Assembly (NCBI GenBank): GCA_905235515.1
Contig: CAJOLV010000012.1
Location: forward strand, 1-48,559
From: an uncultured Bacilli bacterium
GTDB taxonomy: Bacteria; Bacillota_I; Bacilli_A; RFN20; CAG-826
Length of the DNA stretch: 48,559 nucleotides
Direction: 5' to 3'
The translations under genes were made by a program, and so were the position numbers. This document shows positions 36,186 through 44,984 of this stretch, piece by piece. A model generated the notes under the pieces. It did not search any database, was not told the DNA's origin, and worked only from the letters and a program-made list of their open reading frames with translations. Position 1 is the stretch's first letter. Each line of letters starts with the position of its first letter.

Positions 36186-36401
36186 CTAACCGACGAATAA
36201 AATTAAGATGGCCACTAATAATGCATAAATAGCGGTTGTTTCGGTCAATGCACAACCTAAGATCATTGTGGTACGAATTTTGCCATAGGCATCTGGATTA
36301 CGAGAGATACCATCAATTGCGTGTGAACAAATAACACCTTCAAAAATAGCGGATGGCATAACTGCTAAGATGGCAATTGCGACTGCTAATTCTTTTCCCA
36401 T
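36186..36401 (-). CDS. atpE: ATP synthase c subunit with two carboxylates (Na+-type pattern)
   Basis: Rotor ring subunit, 71 residues, two hydrophobic helices joined by the polar loop RNPDAYGKIR. The ion-binding Glu54 in ALTETTAIYA is followed by Thr55, Thr56 and Tyr59, matching Glu65-Ser66-Thr67-Tyr70 of the Na+ ring of Ilyobacter. The helix-1 position of Ilyobacter Gln32 is Glu21 here (33 residues before Glu54 in both), giving the two-carboxylate pattern known from the Na+ rotor of Fusobacterium nucleatum. The usual glycine repeat of helix 1 is replaced by Pro16, Ala18, Phe20 and Gly22, so ring size may differ. Na+ use is inferred, not shown. Confidence 0.95.
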   Translation of the reverse strand: MGKELAVAIAILAVMPSAIFEGVICSHAIDGISRNPDAYGKIRTTMILGCALTETTAIYALLVAILILFVG

Positions 36402-36431
36402 ATTTCTTTCTCTCCTTTCTTAAAGAATTTT

Positions 36432-37145
36432 TTATTCCATTTCAGGAACTTCTTGGCCAGTTAAGATAGTCATCAATGAGATAAACACTGTGGTCTGAAT
36501 TAATCCTGAGAATAAATCAAAATAGGCATGAAGAAGGAATGTTGCAACTGGTGCGATAAAAGTACCAGTATGAACGGCTTCTCCAGCAATTTCAAATAAT
36601 GTGTTGCCTAATCCACCCATAAATGTATAGAGTAATGACATTAATGTCATACCTGCAACAGCGTTACCAAATAAACGGAGTGTAAGACTGAGAACAGGAG
36701 CCCACATTGAGATTAAATTAATTGGTAAGAACACCGGGAATGGATCAACATAACGTTTGAAATATTTCCATTTAGTGAAACGAGCGGATGTAATGTGAAT
36801 GCACATAAATGCGGTAAGGCCTAAAGATAGAGGCACCGCCATATATGTAACAGGTGAAGGTAAACCAGTAAGGCCGAATATGAACGCGATGAAAAGATAC
36901 ACGCCAGCACACATCACAATACCGCCAAAACCTTCTAAAGCGGTACCGGCTAAGTTCTCAACAAAACCATCAAAAAACTTCACGCCCATTTCAGCAATGA
37001 GTAAAAGCCCCTTTGGTTTTTTCAAAGGATCATGGAAGTGAGCTTGAATACCAACAATAACTGCTAGGACAATAATTATTGCCATAACAATTAGTGAGGA
37101 TATCACTTCTGGCGATACTTCTGTTGTAAAGAACTTATCAAACAT
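36432..37145 (-). CDS. atpB: ATP synthase a subunit
   Basis: Membrane stator that conducts ions to and from the c ring. 237 residues, five to six hydrophobic segments. The essential arginine lies in LTLRLFGNAVAGM (about residue 143), and the last helix pair includes HAYFDLFSGLIQTTVFISL. The start overlaps the atpI-like gene by 8 bases. Confidence 0.96.
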   Translation of the reverse strand: MFDKFFTTEVSPEVISSLIVMAIIIVLAVIVGIQAHFHDPLKKPKGLLLIAEMGVKFFDGFVENLAGTALEGFGGIVMCAGVYLFIAFIFGLTGLPSPVTYMAVPLSLGLTAFMCIHITSARFTKWKYFKRYVDPFPVFLPINLISMWAPVLSLTLRLFGNAVAGMTLMSLLYTFMGGLGNTLFEIAGEAVHTGTFIAPVATFLLHAYFDLFSGLIQTTVFISLMTILTGQEVPEME

Positions 37146-37533
37146 TTTTCCTCTCCACTAAAGTGATAATGAGATAAATAACTAAAGGTATAAGATAACC
37201 TCCAACCACTAGGAACGGATTGAAAATCTCATGCCCCCATTTATATTGTGATAGCGCGGAAAGCACCACTGCGGCAGCGATTAATAAATAACGCAAAATT
37301 GTAATTATTATCGTTAAAACCGGCTTTTCTTTTTCTTTTTCGCGCTTTTCGACAATTGCGAGAGCGAGGTAAGAAATAACTCCTATTCCTCCTCCCAAGA
37401 TTAACCCATTAGGTAAATCTATTTTATTAACAAAGTAACCAAATATTAACGCGAGATACGCCACTACTACCGCAACAAAAGAGACAAATGTCGCTTTAAA
37501 TATAGGGGTGAGATTGGCATACCACTTTTTCAT
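37138..37533 (-). CDS. AtpI-like membrane protein heading the atp genes
   Basis: 131 residues with four hydrophobic segments (about 13-33, 41-60, 71-92, 102-125) separated by a basic/acidic loop EKREKEKEKP. Position immediately before atpB and topology fit AtpI/UncI, which helps assemble the c ring or import Mg2+ in some species. The sequence itself is weakly conserved, as usual for this family. It overlaps the pfk stop by one base and atpB by 8. Confidence 0.7.
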   Translation of the reverse strand: MKKWYANLTPIFKATFVSFVAVVVAYLALIFGYFVNKIDLPNGLILGGGIGVISYLALAIVEKREKEKEKPVLTIIITILRYLLIAAAVVLSALSQYKWGHEIFNPFLVVGGYLIPLVIYLIITLVERKNV

Positions 37534-38741
37534 TATTTTTCTACTTTGTAATAATTAAATTTCGCCATTTTGGCAACACCATTTTCGTATTTGAGGTCAA
37601 CTTCACCTTCAATTAATGGTCTAATATAGTTACGGAATTTGTCGGAGAATCTAGTTCTATCACACATTAATTCAGGTGTAATAACTGATTCTGCATTAGC
37701 GACTTCACGAACATCGCATAATTCCATTCTAATTTTATATGGATTAGATGAGACTCTCTTGAAGACTACCATTTTACCAGTTCTACCTTCTAAGGCTGCT
37801 TTGACTGCTAATTCACCAGTAGCAATTGCTTCTTCTCTATCAACTTTAGAGACTAATTGAGGCATCGCTCTTTGAATTAAAGAGAATTCGACTGAACGAG
37901 TTGGTAAGTCTAACGTTGCCTCAATAACGTGACATAACGAGCTCGCAGCTCCACCTAATTGAGCGTGTCCGAATCCGTCTACACGTTGTACACGAGAACC
38001 ACTACGTGGAACTTGGATGCCTTCACTAACAGCAACTAAGGCATAGCCTTTTCTATCGTAAACCTCTTTAACTTCTTTTAAGAAATCATCAATCTTGAAT
38101 TCGACTTCTGGAATATAGAATAAATCTGGACGAGTATCTTCTGGTAAAACATCGGCAGCAGCGGTTAACCAACCAGCGTTACGGCCCATAATTTCAAAGA
38201 CATGAATTTTGCCAACCGCAAAGCATTGAGCGTCTTTCGCCATTGCACTAATAGAATTAATAACAAATTTAGCAGCGCTTGGAAAGCCTAAAGAGTGATC
38301 TGTACAAGCTAAATCATTATCGATTGTTTTAGGAACACCAACGACTGTGATGTCTAAATTCATTTCTTTCACTAATTGAGAAAGCTTATAACATGTGTCC
38401 ATAGAGTCATTGCCACCATTGACGAACACATATTTGATTTCGTGTTTAATTAAATTTTCAATAATAAATTGATATTCAATAGAGTGGATGTTTTGTGGAA
38501 GTTTTCTTCTAGTTGTTCCTAAGATACTTCCTGTTGTTTGAAGTAATAATTCAATTTGTTCTGGATCTTCTTTGCTAATGTCAATTAAATCATCCACCAT
38601 CAAACCTTCAACACCATGCATTGAACCATAAATTTTATTGATTTGGTCAGGGTGTTTTTGTGCTTCTTTAATTGCACCATATAAGGATGAGTTAATTACT
38701 GATGTTGGACCACCAGATTGAATGTAAACCATATTTTTCAT
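37533..38741 (-). CDS. pfp: 6-phosphofructokinase, pyrophosphate-dependent type
   Basis: Phosphorylates fructose-6-phosphate in glycolysis. 402 residues. The donor site reads NGGNDSMDT (about residue 105): the Asp in place of the second Gly of GGDGS is the classical mark of PPi use. The PKTIDND segment (about residue 140) has the lysine typical of the PPi group. GRNAGWL and a substrate-binding EIMGR follow. Asn replaces the first Asp of GGDDS. It is co-directional and contiguous with the atp operon and follows the nicotinamidase-like gene by 13 bases. Confidence 0.88.
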   Translation of the reverse strand: MKNMVYIQSGGPTSVINSSLYGAIKEAQKHPDQINKIYGSMHGVEGLMVDDLIDISKEDPEQIELLLQTTGSILGTTRRKLPQNIHSIEYQFIIENLIKHEIKYVFVNGGNDSMDTCYKLSQLVKEMNLDITVVGVPKTIDNDLACTDHSLGFPSAAKFVINSISAMAKDAQCFAVGKIHVFEIMGRNAGWLTAAADVLPEDTRPDLFYIPEVEFKIDDFLKEVKEVYDRKGYALVAVSEGIQVPRSGSRVQRVDGFGHAQLGGAASSLCHVIEATLDLPTRSVEFSLIQRAMPQLVSKVDREEAIATGELAVKAALEGRTGKMVVFKRVSSNPYKIRMELCDVREVANAESVITPELMCDRTRFSDKFRNYIRPLIEGEVDLKYENGVAKMAKFNYYKVEK

Positions 38742-38754
38742 AGATTATTTCCCC

Positions 38755-39282
38755 TTAAATAACTTTAATATGTAAGTTTTCTAAAATGTCGAAACCTTTT
38801 TGTTGCATTTCTTCATCGAACGATGCGGTAGCGTTTTTTACCACAAAGACTTTTCCATATTTGCCCAAAGCGGATTTAGCAATAATTGCGTTAGAAATAA
38901 CACAAATATTACTCACTAACCCAACTAAATATACTTCATCAATCAAAACATTGATACCTTGAATATAGTTTCCTAAATTAATTGAACCAAAAGTATGTTT
39001 TTCAAAGACTGGGTGTCTTGTGAGATATTCTTGTAATCTTTCTCTGACCTTCCAGCCATCTGTTCCTTTGATGCAATGTTCAACTGGAAGATTTTTTCCT
39101 TCAGTTGTTTGCATGTAGTCGCTTTCGTGGGTGTCTAATGTAAACGCGACAAAATCATTATTTTTTTCAAATTTATCGATTAGTTTAACAATCTCATCTT
39201 CAATGGTGTCTGCTCCATCAAATCCGAGCGCGCCATCGACGAAATCGTTTTGATAATCGACAACAACTAACAATTTCTTCAT
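38755..39282 (-). CDS. pncA: Isochorismatase-family cysteine hydrolase, probable nicotinamidase
   Basis: Probably converts nicotinamide to nicotinate, the substrate of PncB at 6256-7362. 175 residues. Catalytic triad: Asp in VDYQNDFVDG (residue 9), Lys in VFEKHTFGS, Cys in VSNICVISNA. A metal site of nicotinamidases is suggested by LDTHESDY and VEHC. I start at the ATG 39282, which has GGAG upstream; the longer frame would add five residues without a ribosome site. First gene of the pncA-pfp-atp transcript. Other amidohydrolase substrates are possible. Confidence 0.82.
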   Translation of the reverse strand: MKKLLVVVDYQNDFVDGALGFDGADTIEDEIVKLIDKFEKNNDFVAFTLDTHESDYMQTTEGKNLPVEHCIKGTDGWKVRERLQEYLTRHPVFEKHTFGSINLGNYIQGINVLIDEVYLVGLVSNICVISNAIIAKSALGKYGKVFVVKNATASFDEEMQQKGFDILENLHIKVI

Positions 39283-39307
39283 ACTAAAACTCCACAATTC
39301 AAAATGA

Positions 39308-39316
39308 ATTATAGCA
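39308..39316 (-). promoter_or_regulatory. Extended -10 promoter of the pncA-pfp-atp operon
   Basis: On the minus strand TGC-TATAAT (TATAAT 39308-39313) lies 25 bases before the pncA ATG. The -35 is weak (TTTATT). No other promoter was noticed before atpI, since pncA, pfp and atpI are separated by 13 bases or less. Confidence 0.55.
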
Positions 39317-39353
39317 AAAGAAAAATCCCTAATAAAGTATTATTAGATTTTGT

Positions 39354-39382
39354 TTGCAATAATAAGTGTTTATATGTAAAAT
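39354..39382 (+). promoter_or_regulatory. Promoter of the TGS-domain nucleoside kinase gene
   Basis: TTGCAA (39354-39359), 17-base spacer, TAAAAT (39377-39382), then AAGGAGG and the ATG at 39414. Confidence 0.6.
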
Positions 39383-39413
39383 CTAAGAGCAACGAAACAT
39401 AAGGAGGAAAGAT

Positions 39414-41054
39414 ATGTCTTTTTCAATAACTTTTAACAACGAAACAAAACAATACGATAATCCTTTGACGATTTTAGACATTATTGGTAATAGCAAAGAA
39501 TATGTCTGCGCTTATGTCAATGGCCGCGTTAGAGAATTAACCTATCTTTTGGATAAAGACTCTGTTTTAATTCCACTTACCTGTAAGGATAGAGACGCTC
39601 GTGCAATCTATGAATCAAGTTTAAGATATTTAGTCGCAATGGCGATGCATAATTTGCATCCAAATTTTGAGATTCGTTTTTCTTATAACGTGTCGCGTTC
39701 TATTTTTATGCAAATCCTTAATCAAGGAGCGACAAGTAATGTACAAATTGCTCGTGAATTAGAGGCTGAGATGAAACGTATAGTCGCTTTAGACTTACCA
39801 TTAGTCCGTTCTATTGTCTCTAAAGAGGAGGCAGAAAAAATCCTTACTGAGATAGGAGCGCAAGACAAGCTAGATATTTTAAAATATCGTCCAGAAAAAA
39901 CCGCTCACTTCTATACTTGTGATGGTTATAAAAACTATATGTATAATCGTATGGTCCCATCTACAGGTTATTTAAACAAATGGAAGATTCGTTTTTATCA
40001 TCCAGGTGTTATCATTCAATATCCACGTCCAGAAGAAGGTGGCAAAATTCCGCCATTTGAAGAAGCTCCTACTTTTGGTAGAACATTAAAAAGAGCACAT
40101 CAATGGGCAAAGACAATAGGTTGTGACACAATTGTTGGCATCAACCATAGAATCGAAAAAGATGGCGACATCGATTTCATCACTCTTAATGAGCAAAGAC
40201 ACAATCGTCAATTATGTGAATTAGGTCAAATGATTGAAGATGGTAAAGAAGATATTAGATTAATCTGTATTGCTGGCCCTTCTTCTTCAGGTAAGACCAC
40301 ATTCGCTAATAGATTAAGAATTGAATTATTATCTCGCGGTATAGAACCAATCCGTATTTCCATGGATGACTACTATTTAAGTAGAGACCAAGCACCAAGA
40401 GATGAAAATGGCGATCCTGATTTAGAATCCGTTGATGCTTTAGATGTTGATTTATTCAACCAAAATATTGCTGATTTAATTTCCGGATTAGAAGTTGAAC
40501 TTCCAAAGTTTGACTTTGTTCTCGGTCGTAGAGTGACGGGTAGAAAACTTAAAGTTCCATTAGATCAACCAATTATTATCGAAGGTATTCACGCATTAAA
40601 TGAAAAGATGACTGAATCTATTCCAAGCCACCAAAAATTCAAAATCTTTATTGCTCCACAAGCACAAGTCAATATCGATAACCACAATCCAATGTCATTA
40701 ACTGATTTACGTTTATTAAGACGTATTGTTAGAGACTACCAATTCCGTGGTGCTTCTGCAGTTGACACAATGAGTATGTGGGCCAGTGTCCGTAAAGGTG
40801 AATTTAGATGGATTTATGACACGCAAGAAGGCGCTAATTATGTCTTCAATTCATTCTCTAGTTATGAGCTCAGCGTTATGAAAAAACACGCAATGCCATT
40901 ATTAGAAGCTATCGACACCGAAAGTGAATACTTCCCAGTCGCGGAAAGATTAATTCGTATGTTAAAGTTCTTTGATGATATTCCAGATAAATGGGTACCA
41001 TGTAATTCCATCATCCGTGAATTCATCGGTGGATCTTGTTACGAGGATGCATAA
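39414..41054 (+). CDS. Nucleoside (uridine-type) kinase with ThrRS-like N-terminal domains
   Basis: 546 residues in three parts. Residues 1-60 look like a TGS domain. Residues 65-275 resemble the editing/SAD region of threonyl-tRNA synthetase (YESSLRYLVAMAMHNLHP, later TCDGYKNYMYNRMVPSTGYL), without a clear zinc site. Residues 280-500 are a P-loop kinase with GPSSSGKTTFANRL (about residue 292), a DDYYLSRDQAP lid and IIIEGIHALNE, as in uridine kinase/phosphoribulokinase. Such fusions occur in Clostridia and Bacilli and are usually called nucleoside kinase; the exact substrate is uncertain. Monocistronic, with its own promoter and terminator and a strong AAGGAGG site. Confidence 0.82.
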   Translation: MSFSITFNNETKQYDNPLTILDIIGNSKEYVCAYVNGRVRELTYLLDKDSVLIPLTCKDRDARAIYESSLRYLVAMAMHNLHPNFEIRFSYNVSRSIFMQILNQGATSNVQIARELEAEMKRIVALDLPLVRSIVSKEEAEKILTEIGAQDKLDILKYRPEKTAHFYTCDGYKNYMYNRMVPSTGYLNKWKIRFYHPGVIIQYPRPEEGGKIPPFEEAPTFGRTLKRAHQWAKTIGCDTIVGINHRIEKDGDIDFITLNEQRHNRQLCELGQMIEDGKEDIRLICIAGPSSSGKTTFANRLRIELLSRGIEPIRISMDDYYLSRDQAPRDENGDPDLESVDALDVDLFNQNIADLISGLEVELPKFDFVLGRRVTGRKLKVPLDQPIIIEGIHALNEKMTESIPSHQKFKIFIAPQAQVNIDNHNPMSLTDLRLLRRIVRDYQFRGASAVDTMSMWASVRKGEFRWIYDTQEGANYVFNSFSSYELSVMKKHAMPLLEAIDTESEYFPVAERLIRMLKFFDDIPDKWVPCNSIIREFIGGSCYEDA

Positions 41055-41072
41055 TAGATGTAATTTTAAAAG

Positions 41073-41097
41073 AAATATCGGCGTTTTGCCGATATTT
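41073..41097. terminator. Bidirectional terminator, kinase gene / DUF5677 gene
   Basis: A perfect 10-bp stem (41073-41082 with 41088-41097) has a 5-base loop and is followed by Ts on the plus strand. The convergent DUF5677 gene stops one base beyond it. Confidence 0.85.
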
Positions 41098-41098
41098 T

Positions 41099-42244
41099 TT
41101 ATTTTTTCGCCATTTCTCGTTGGGCTTTTTGCCAGCGATTAAACCGTTCTGACTCCCGTTGATGGATGTTTACTAAGTGATTAAAATAAACATTTCTCAT
41201 TTCGAGATAGTTTTTTAATTCCTCTTCTTCAACGCTGCGGGAGTAGGCTAATTTAAATAAATTTTCTAATCTAAAGAATGATTCATATGTTGACAATAAT
41301 GTAACAAAATAGAAATACTCCGGGCTAGAATACACTAATAGAGGAGTGCCATGGATTATTTCGCTACTCATCTCATATCTTTTGCTATAGTTTCCTAATC
41401 CGGCGACAGATTCTAAACCATCTCTAAAATTAAGTTTAAAATTCTCATTATCTTTCACTGTTGGAACTGAATATAGCCAACCATATTCAATATATTTTTT
41501 TATATCTTTGCTCTTTAAATTGTATTGCTTCATTTCTTCTTTCATTGCCATAAAGATTTTGGTTTGTTCATCTTTATTTGGCATTGCATCTCTAAAAGCA
41601 AAACCAAAATTCATATGTTTTAGATATGCTTTTATGACTGGTTCGCCATGTTGAGAAAGAATGGAAAGAACACATTCACATTCGTGTAAAGTTCTCCAAC
41701 AAGAAAAAGCTTCTGTGTTAAAACCTCTGACTAATAAGTCTAAAGTGCATTTACAAATACTAATTGATTTCATAAATAAATCAGAAAGTAAGGTGAATGT
41801 TGAATCTTTTTGATTCCACTTACGTTGAACAATATTTAACATGAAATTTATGTAAACATAAAGAGTGGAAATCTGTGGTGAAAAACGATTCGCTAAAGCG
41901 TTTTGGTTAAAAGAAAAATTATTTAAAGATAAATATTTATCCGCAACCATTGAGGAGATGGTCACTATAGTATTTTCGTTATTTTTGAATGAGGCTTTGC
42001 GTTCATCATCAAATAATTCCGTTAAATAAGCAAATTCACCAACACAATAACCAATGATTTCTAAATGGTTAATACTTTGTAAATTCGTTAAAAGGTTAGT
42101 TTCAGAAAATTCTGAAATTCCTTCCACTGTGTATGAATAAACCGAATAAACAAATTGTTTATCCTCTTGCTTGATGTCGGCTTGAATTATATCAAGACCG
42201 TGACAAAATTCTTCAAATGATACGGGAATAAATCTATCTGGCAT
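41099..42244 (-). CDS. DUF5677-family protein, unknown function
   Basis: 381 residues, soluble and mainly helical. The central block STFTLLSDL … CTLDLLVRGFNTEAFSCWRTLHECECVL (about residues 155-195) is the pattern of DUF5677, a family with conserved Arg and His residues seen mostly near defence or mobile genes but without known activity. The charged tail is rich in Arg, Glu and Lys. It is coupled to glpK: its ATG overlaps the glpK TAA in TAATG and it has no ribosome site of its own. No functional link to glycerol is evident. Confidence 0.7.
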   Translation of the reverse strand: MPDRFIPVSFEEFCHGLDIIQADIKQEDKQFVYSVYSYTVEGISEFSETNLLTNLQSINHLEIIGYCVGEFAYLTELFDDERKASFKNNENTIVTISSMVADKYLSLNNFSFNQNALANRFSPQISTLYVYINFMLNIVQRKWNQKDSTFTLLSDLFMKSISICKCTLDLLVRGFNTEAFSCWRTLHECECVLSILSQHGEPVIKAYLKHMNFGFAFRDAMPNKDEQTKIFMAMKEEMKQYNLKSKDIKKYIEYGWLYSVPTVKDNENFKLNFRDGLESVAGLGNYSKRYEMSSEIIHGTPLLVYSSPEYFYFVTLLSTYESFFRLENLFKLAYSRSVEEEELKNYLEMRNVYFNHLVNIHQRESERFNRWQKAQREMAKK

Positions 42245-43719
42245 TATTCAAAAACCCTTGTTGCTTTAATAGCGAGTTTCCAACCATTATAACGGCGAGT
42301 CACTTCATCTTTCTTCATAGTTGGAGTATAGGTATGTTGATAGGAATGGACTGCTTTAATTTCTTCAATGTTTTTGAAGAATCCACTATTGAGACCTGCT
42401 AAATAGGCAGCGCCCAAAGCGGTTGTTTCTAAGCATTTAGGTAATAAAATCTTAGTTTGCAAAACATCAGCTTGGAATTGCATGAGATAAGTATTTGATG
42501 TCGCACCACCATCAACTTTTAATGACTTGAGTTGAGTCTTTGTTTCTTTTTTCATTACTTCAAAGACATCTTTACATTGATAAGCAACGCCTTCTAATGC
42601 CGCCCTAGCTATTTGATACTTATTTGTGCCTCTGCTTAATCCGAAGATAGCGCCTCTTGCCTGGTCATCCCAATATGGTGTACCTAAACCAACAAAGGCC
42701 GGAACAACATAAACTCCACCAGTGTGTTCGGCTTTATAAGCATATCTTTCAGAATCAGAGGATTCTTTAATGAGATTTAATTGATCTCTAAGCCACTGCA
42801 CAACCGCACCACCAACAAAGACAGAACCTTCTAATGCATAGCAAACTTTCTTACCAATTTGCCAACCTACAGTGGTCAATAAACCTTTTTTAGAAATAAC
42901 TGGTTTTTCGCCAGTATTCATAAGCATAAAGCAACCTGTTCCGTAGGTGTTTTTGCCTTCACCAGTTTCGAAACAAGTTTGACCAAATAAAGCGGCTTGT
43001 TGGTCACCTGCAACACCACAAATTGAAACATTTTTATCAAAATGAGTGGCTTTTCCATAGTTATATGATGATGGTAAAACCTTTGGCAAAATAATCTTAG
43101 GAATATTAAATAATTTTAATAAATTGTCATCCCAATTAAGGGTATGGAGGTTGAATAACATTGTTCTACTAGCATTAGATACATCTGTAGCATGCACTTT
43201 TCCTTGGGTCATTTTATAAATAATCCAAGAATCAATTGTGCCAAACATTAGTTCACCTTTTTCCGCCCTTTCTTGTCCATTTGGAATATGGTCTAAAATG
43301 AAACGGATTTTACTCATTGAGAAATATGGATTAATTAATAATCCAGTTTTTTCATGAATGTATTCTTTTTGTTCAGCGTATTTATCACAAATATCGACAG
43401 TTTGACGAGATTGCCAAACAATTGCATTGTAAACTGGCATACCAGTTTTCTTATCCCAGATGACTGTTGTTTCACGTTGATTGGTTATACCAATGCTATC
43501 GATTGAAGCAAAAGTTATATTAGCTTTAATCAATAATTCATTGATAACATCAATGACACTAATCCAAATTGATAAAGCATCAGCTTCTACCCAACCTGGA
43601 TGTGGAAATAGACACACTACCTCTCTTTGCGCCTTACAACAAGGTTCACCATTATGATCAAATAAGATGGCTCTTGTTGATGTTGTGCCTTGGTCAACGG
43701 ATAAAATATACTTCCCCAT
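42244..43719 (-). CDS. glpK: Glycerol kinase
   Basis: Makes glycerol-3-phosphate from glycerol and ATP. 491 residues, FGGY fold: SVDQGTTSTRAILFD at the N terminus, GITNQRETTVIWDKKTG (about residue 77), GVAGDQQAALFGQTC (about residue 235) and GGATSNTYLMQFQAD (about residue 400). Strong AGGAG site. No transporter (glpF) or glycerol-3-phosphate oxidase gene is adjacent, unlike many Firmicutes. It lies 2 bases after pepP. Confidence 0.97.
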   Translation of the reverse strand: MGKYILSVDQGTTSTRAILFDHNGEPCCKAQREVVCLFPHPGWVEADALSIWISVIDVINELLIKANITFASIDSIGITNQRETTVIWDKKTGMPVYNAIVWQSRQTVDICDKYAEQKEYIHEKTGLLINPYFSMSKIRFILDHIPNGQERAEKGELMFGTIDSWIIYKMTQGKVHATDVSNASRTMLFNLHTLNWDDNLLKLFNIPKIILPKVLPSSYNYGKATHFDKNVSICGVAGDQQAALFGQTCFETGEGKNTYGTGCFMLMNTGEKPVISKKGLLTTVGWQIGKKVCYALEGSVFVGGAVVQWLRDQLNLIKESSDSERYAYKAEHTGGVYVVPAFVGLGTPYWDDQARGAIFGLSRGTNKYQIARAALEGVAYQCKDVFEVMKKETKTQLKSLKVDGGATSNTYLMQFQADVLQTKILLPKCLETTALGAAYLAGLNSGFFKNIEEIKAVHSYQHTYTPTMKKDEVTRRYNGWKLAIKATRVFE

Positions 43720-43721
43720 AG

Positions 43722-44983
43722 TTATCTCCTCTTAGAACTAAATAACCTTTCAATATCATTTATTTCTTTGGCGATGTTTCTAGAAAGAACTACTGCTTTT
43801 CCATTTTCGATTAAAACATCGTCTTCAATCCTGACACCAATACCGAGGTTAGCAAAATATAATCCCGGTTCCACTGTGATAACATTACCATTTTGTAATG
43901 GTCTATCTCTTAATGAAGCATCGTGGGTATCTAAACCTAAATGATGTGAAACGTTATGATAATAATATTTTACTATATCTTCATCTTCATTGATGAGATT
44001 CATTTCAACACATTTTCTTTTCATGAACTCTTTAGCGTAATTTTGTAGTTCTAAAATAGTTCTCCCTGATTGAATATATTCAATAACGGCTTTGTTACAC
44101 TCTAACACCACTTGATAAATCAATTTTTGTTTACCTTCAAATTTACCATTGATTGGATAAGTTCTTGAAATATCAGCGGAATATCCAGCGTGGCTGAAGC
44201 CTAAATCAAATAGCACCATTTGGTTATCTTTAATCATCACATTTTGTTGTTCAACAGGATGATGTAAACAAATCGCACTTGGACCCGCTGCTATTATAGT
44301 GGAGAAAGCAAGTGGATGACGGCCATGGCTGCGACCATAAAATTCAAACATATCCGCTAATTCATATTCATATAAGCCTGGTTTCATATTTAAGATTAAT
44401 TGGCAAATACCATTATTTGTTACTTCAATTGCCTTGGTGATATTTTCAATCTCTTCTTGTGTCTTCACCATTCTTAAATCACGAACCAATGGATAAGCAT
44501 TATCAATTTCCACATGCGGATATTTTTCTTTCATTAAGTCAACAAAATTTAAAGTTGAGGAAGATTTATCAATTTTCAATTCTGGAGTTTGGTCAACATA
44601 TAATGTTGAGATACTACCATATTGGTTATTATCTTTAGCGAGAATCATTTCTAACATCGCATCTAAAGTATTCATAGAATAAACACTCTTGATATCAGAA
44701 TAATATTGAGCTTCTTCAAAAGATAATCTTTTGCCAGTCCATTTTTCTTTAACTTCATTATATTCGTCAATAAATAAATACGTTTTCTTTTCCCCAATAC
44801 CTTTCACCATAATAATTGCGCTATGGTCTTGTTCAATGTGAGATAAAAGAAATTACGATTGCTTTTAAAAGGATACGCTTCATCTTCTGAACAAATCTTT
44901 TCTACTCCAGAGAATAAAATAAGAGCAGAGTTTTCTTTCATTGATGCGAAAAGACGATCACGTCTATTTTCAAAATCAGACAT
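43722..44983 (-). pseudogene. pepP: Xaa-Pro aminopeptidase (aminopeptidase P), frameshifted
   Basis: M24B metallopeptidase cleaving X-Pro N termini. The first frame starts at ATG 44983 (GGAGG upstream; MSDFENRRDRLFASMKENS) and breaks off at TGA 44804 after NFFYLT. The rest is in the -1 frame and reads LSHIEQDHSAIIMVKG onward to 43722. The break must lie in about 25 bases around 44834-44857, which include TTTCTTTT; one missing base would repair it. All five metal ligands are intact: Asp pair in LFDLGFSHAGYSADIS, His in YHNVSHHLGLDTHD, Glu in TVEPGLYF and Glu in VRIEDDVLI. The break is therefore recent, an assembly error, or recoded. Confidence 0.85.
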
Positions 44984-44984
44984 A

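Noticed and set aside
41099-42244. Defence island around the DUF5677 protein
   Set aside because: Neighbours are ordinary metabolic genes with normal base composition and no nuclease, methylase or integrase is present.
44834-44880. Programmed -1 frameshift in pepP at TTTTAAAA
   Set aside because: The bases do not form an X-XXY-YYZ slippery site in the reading frame, and the -1 frame has a TAA after that point, so the shift must occur later.
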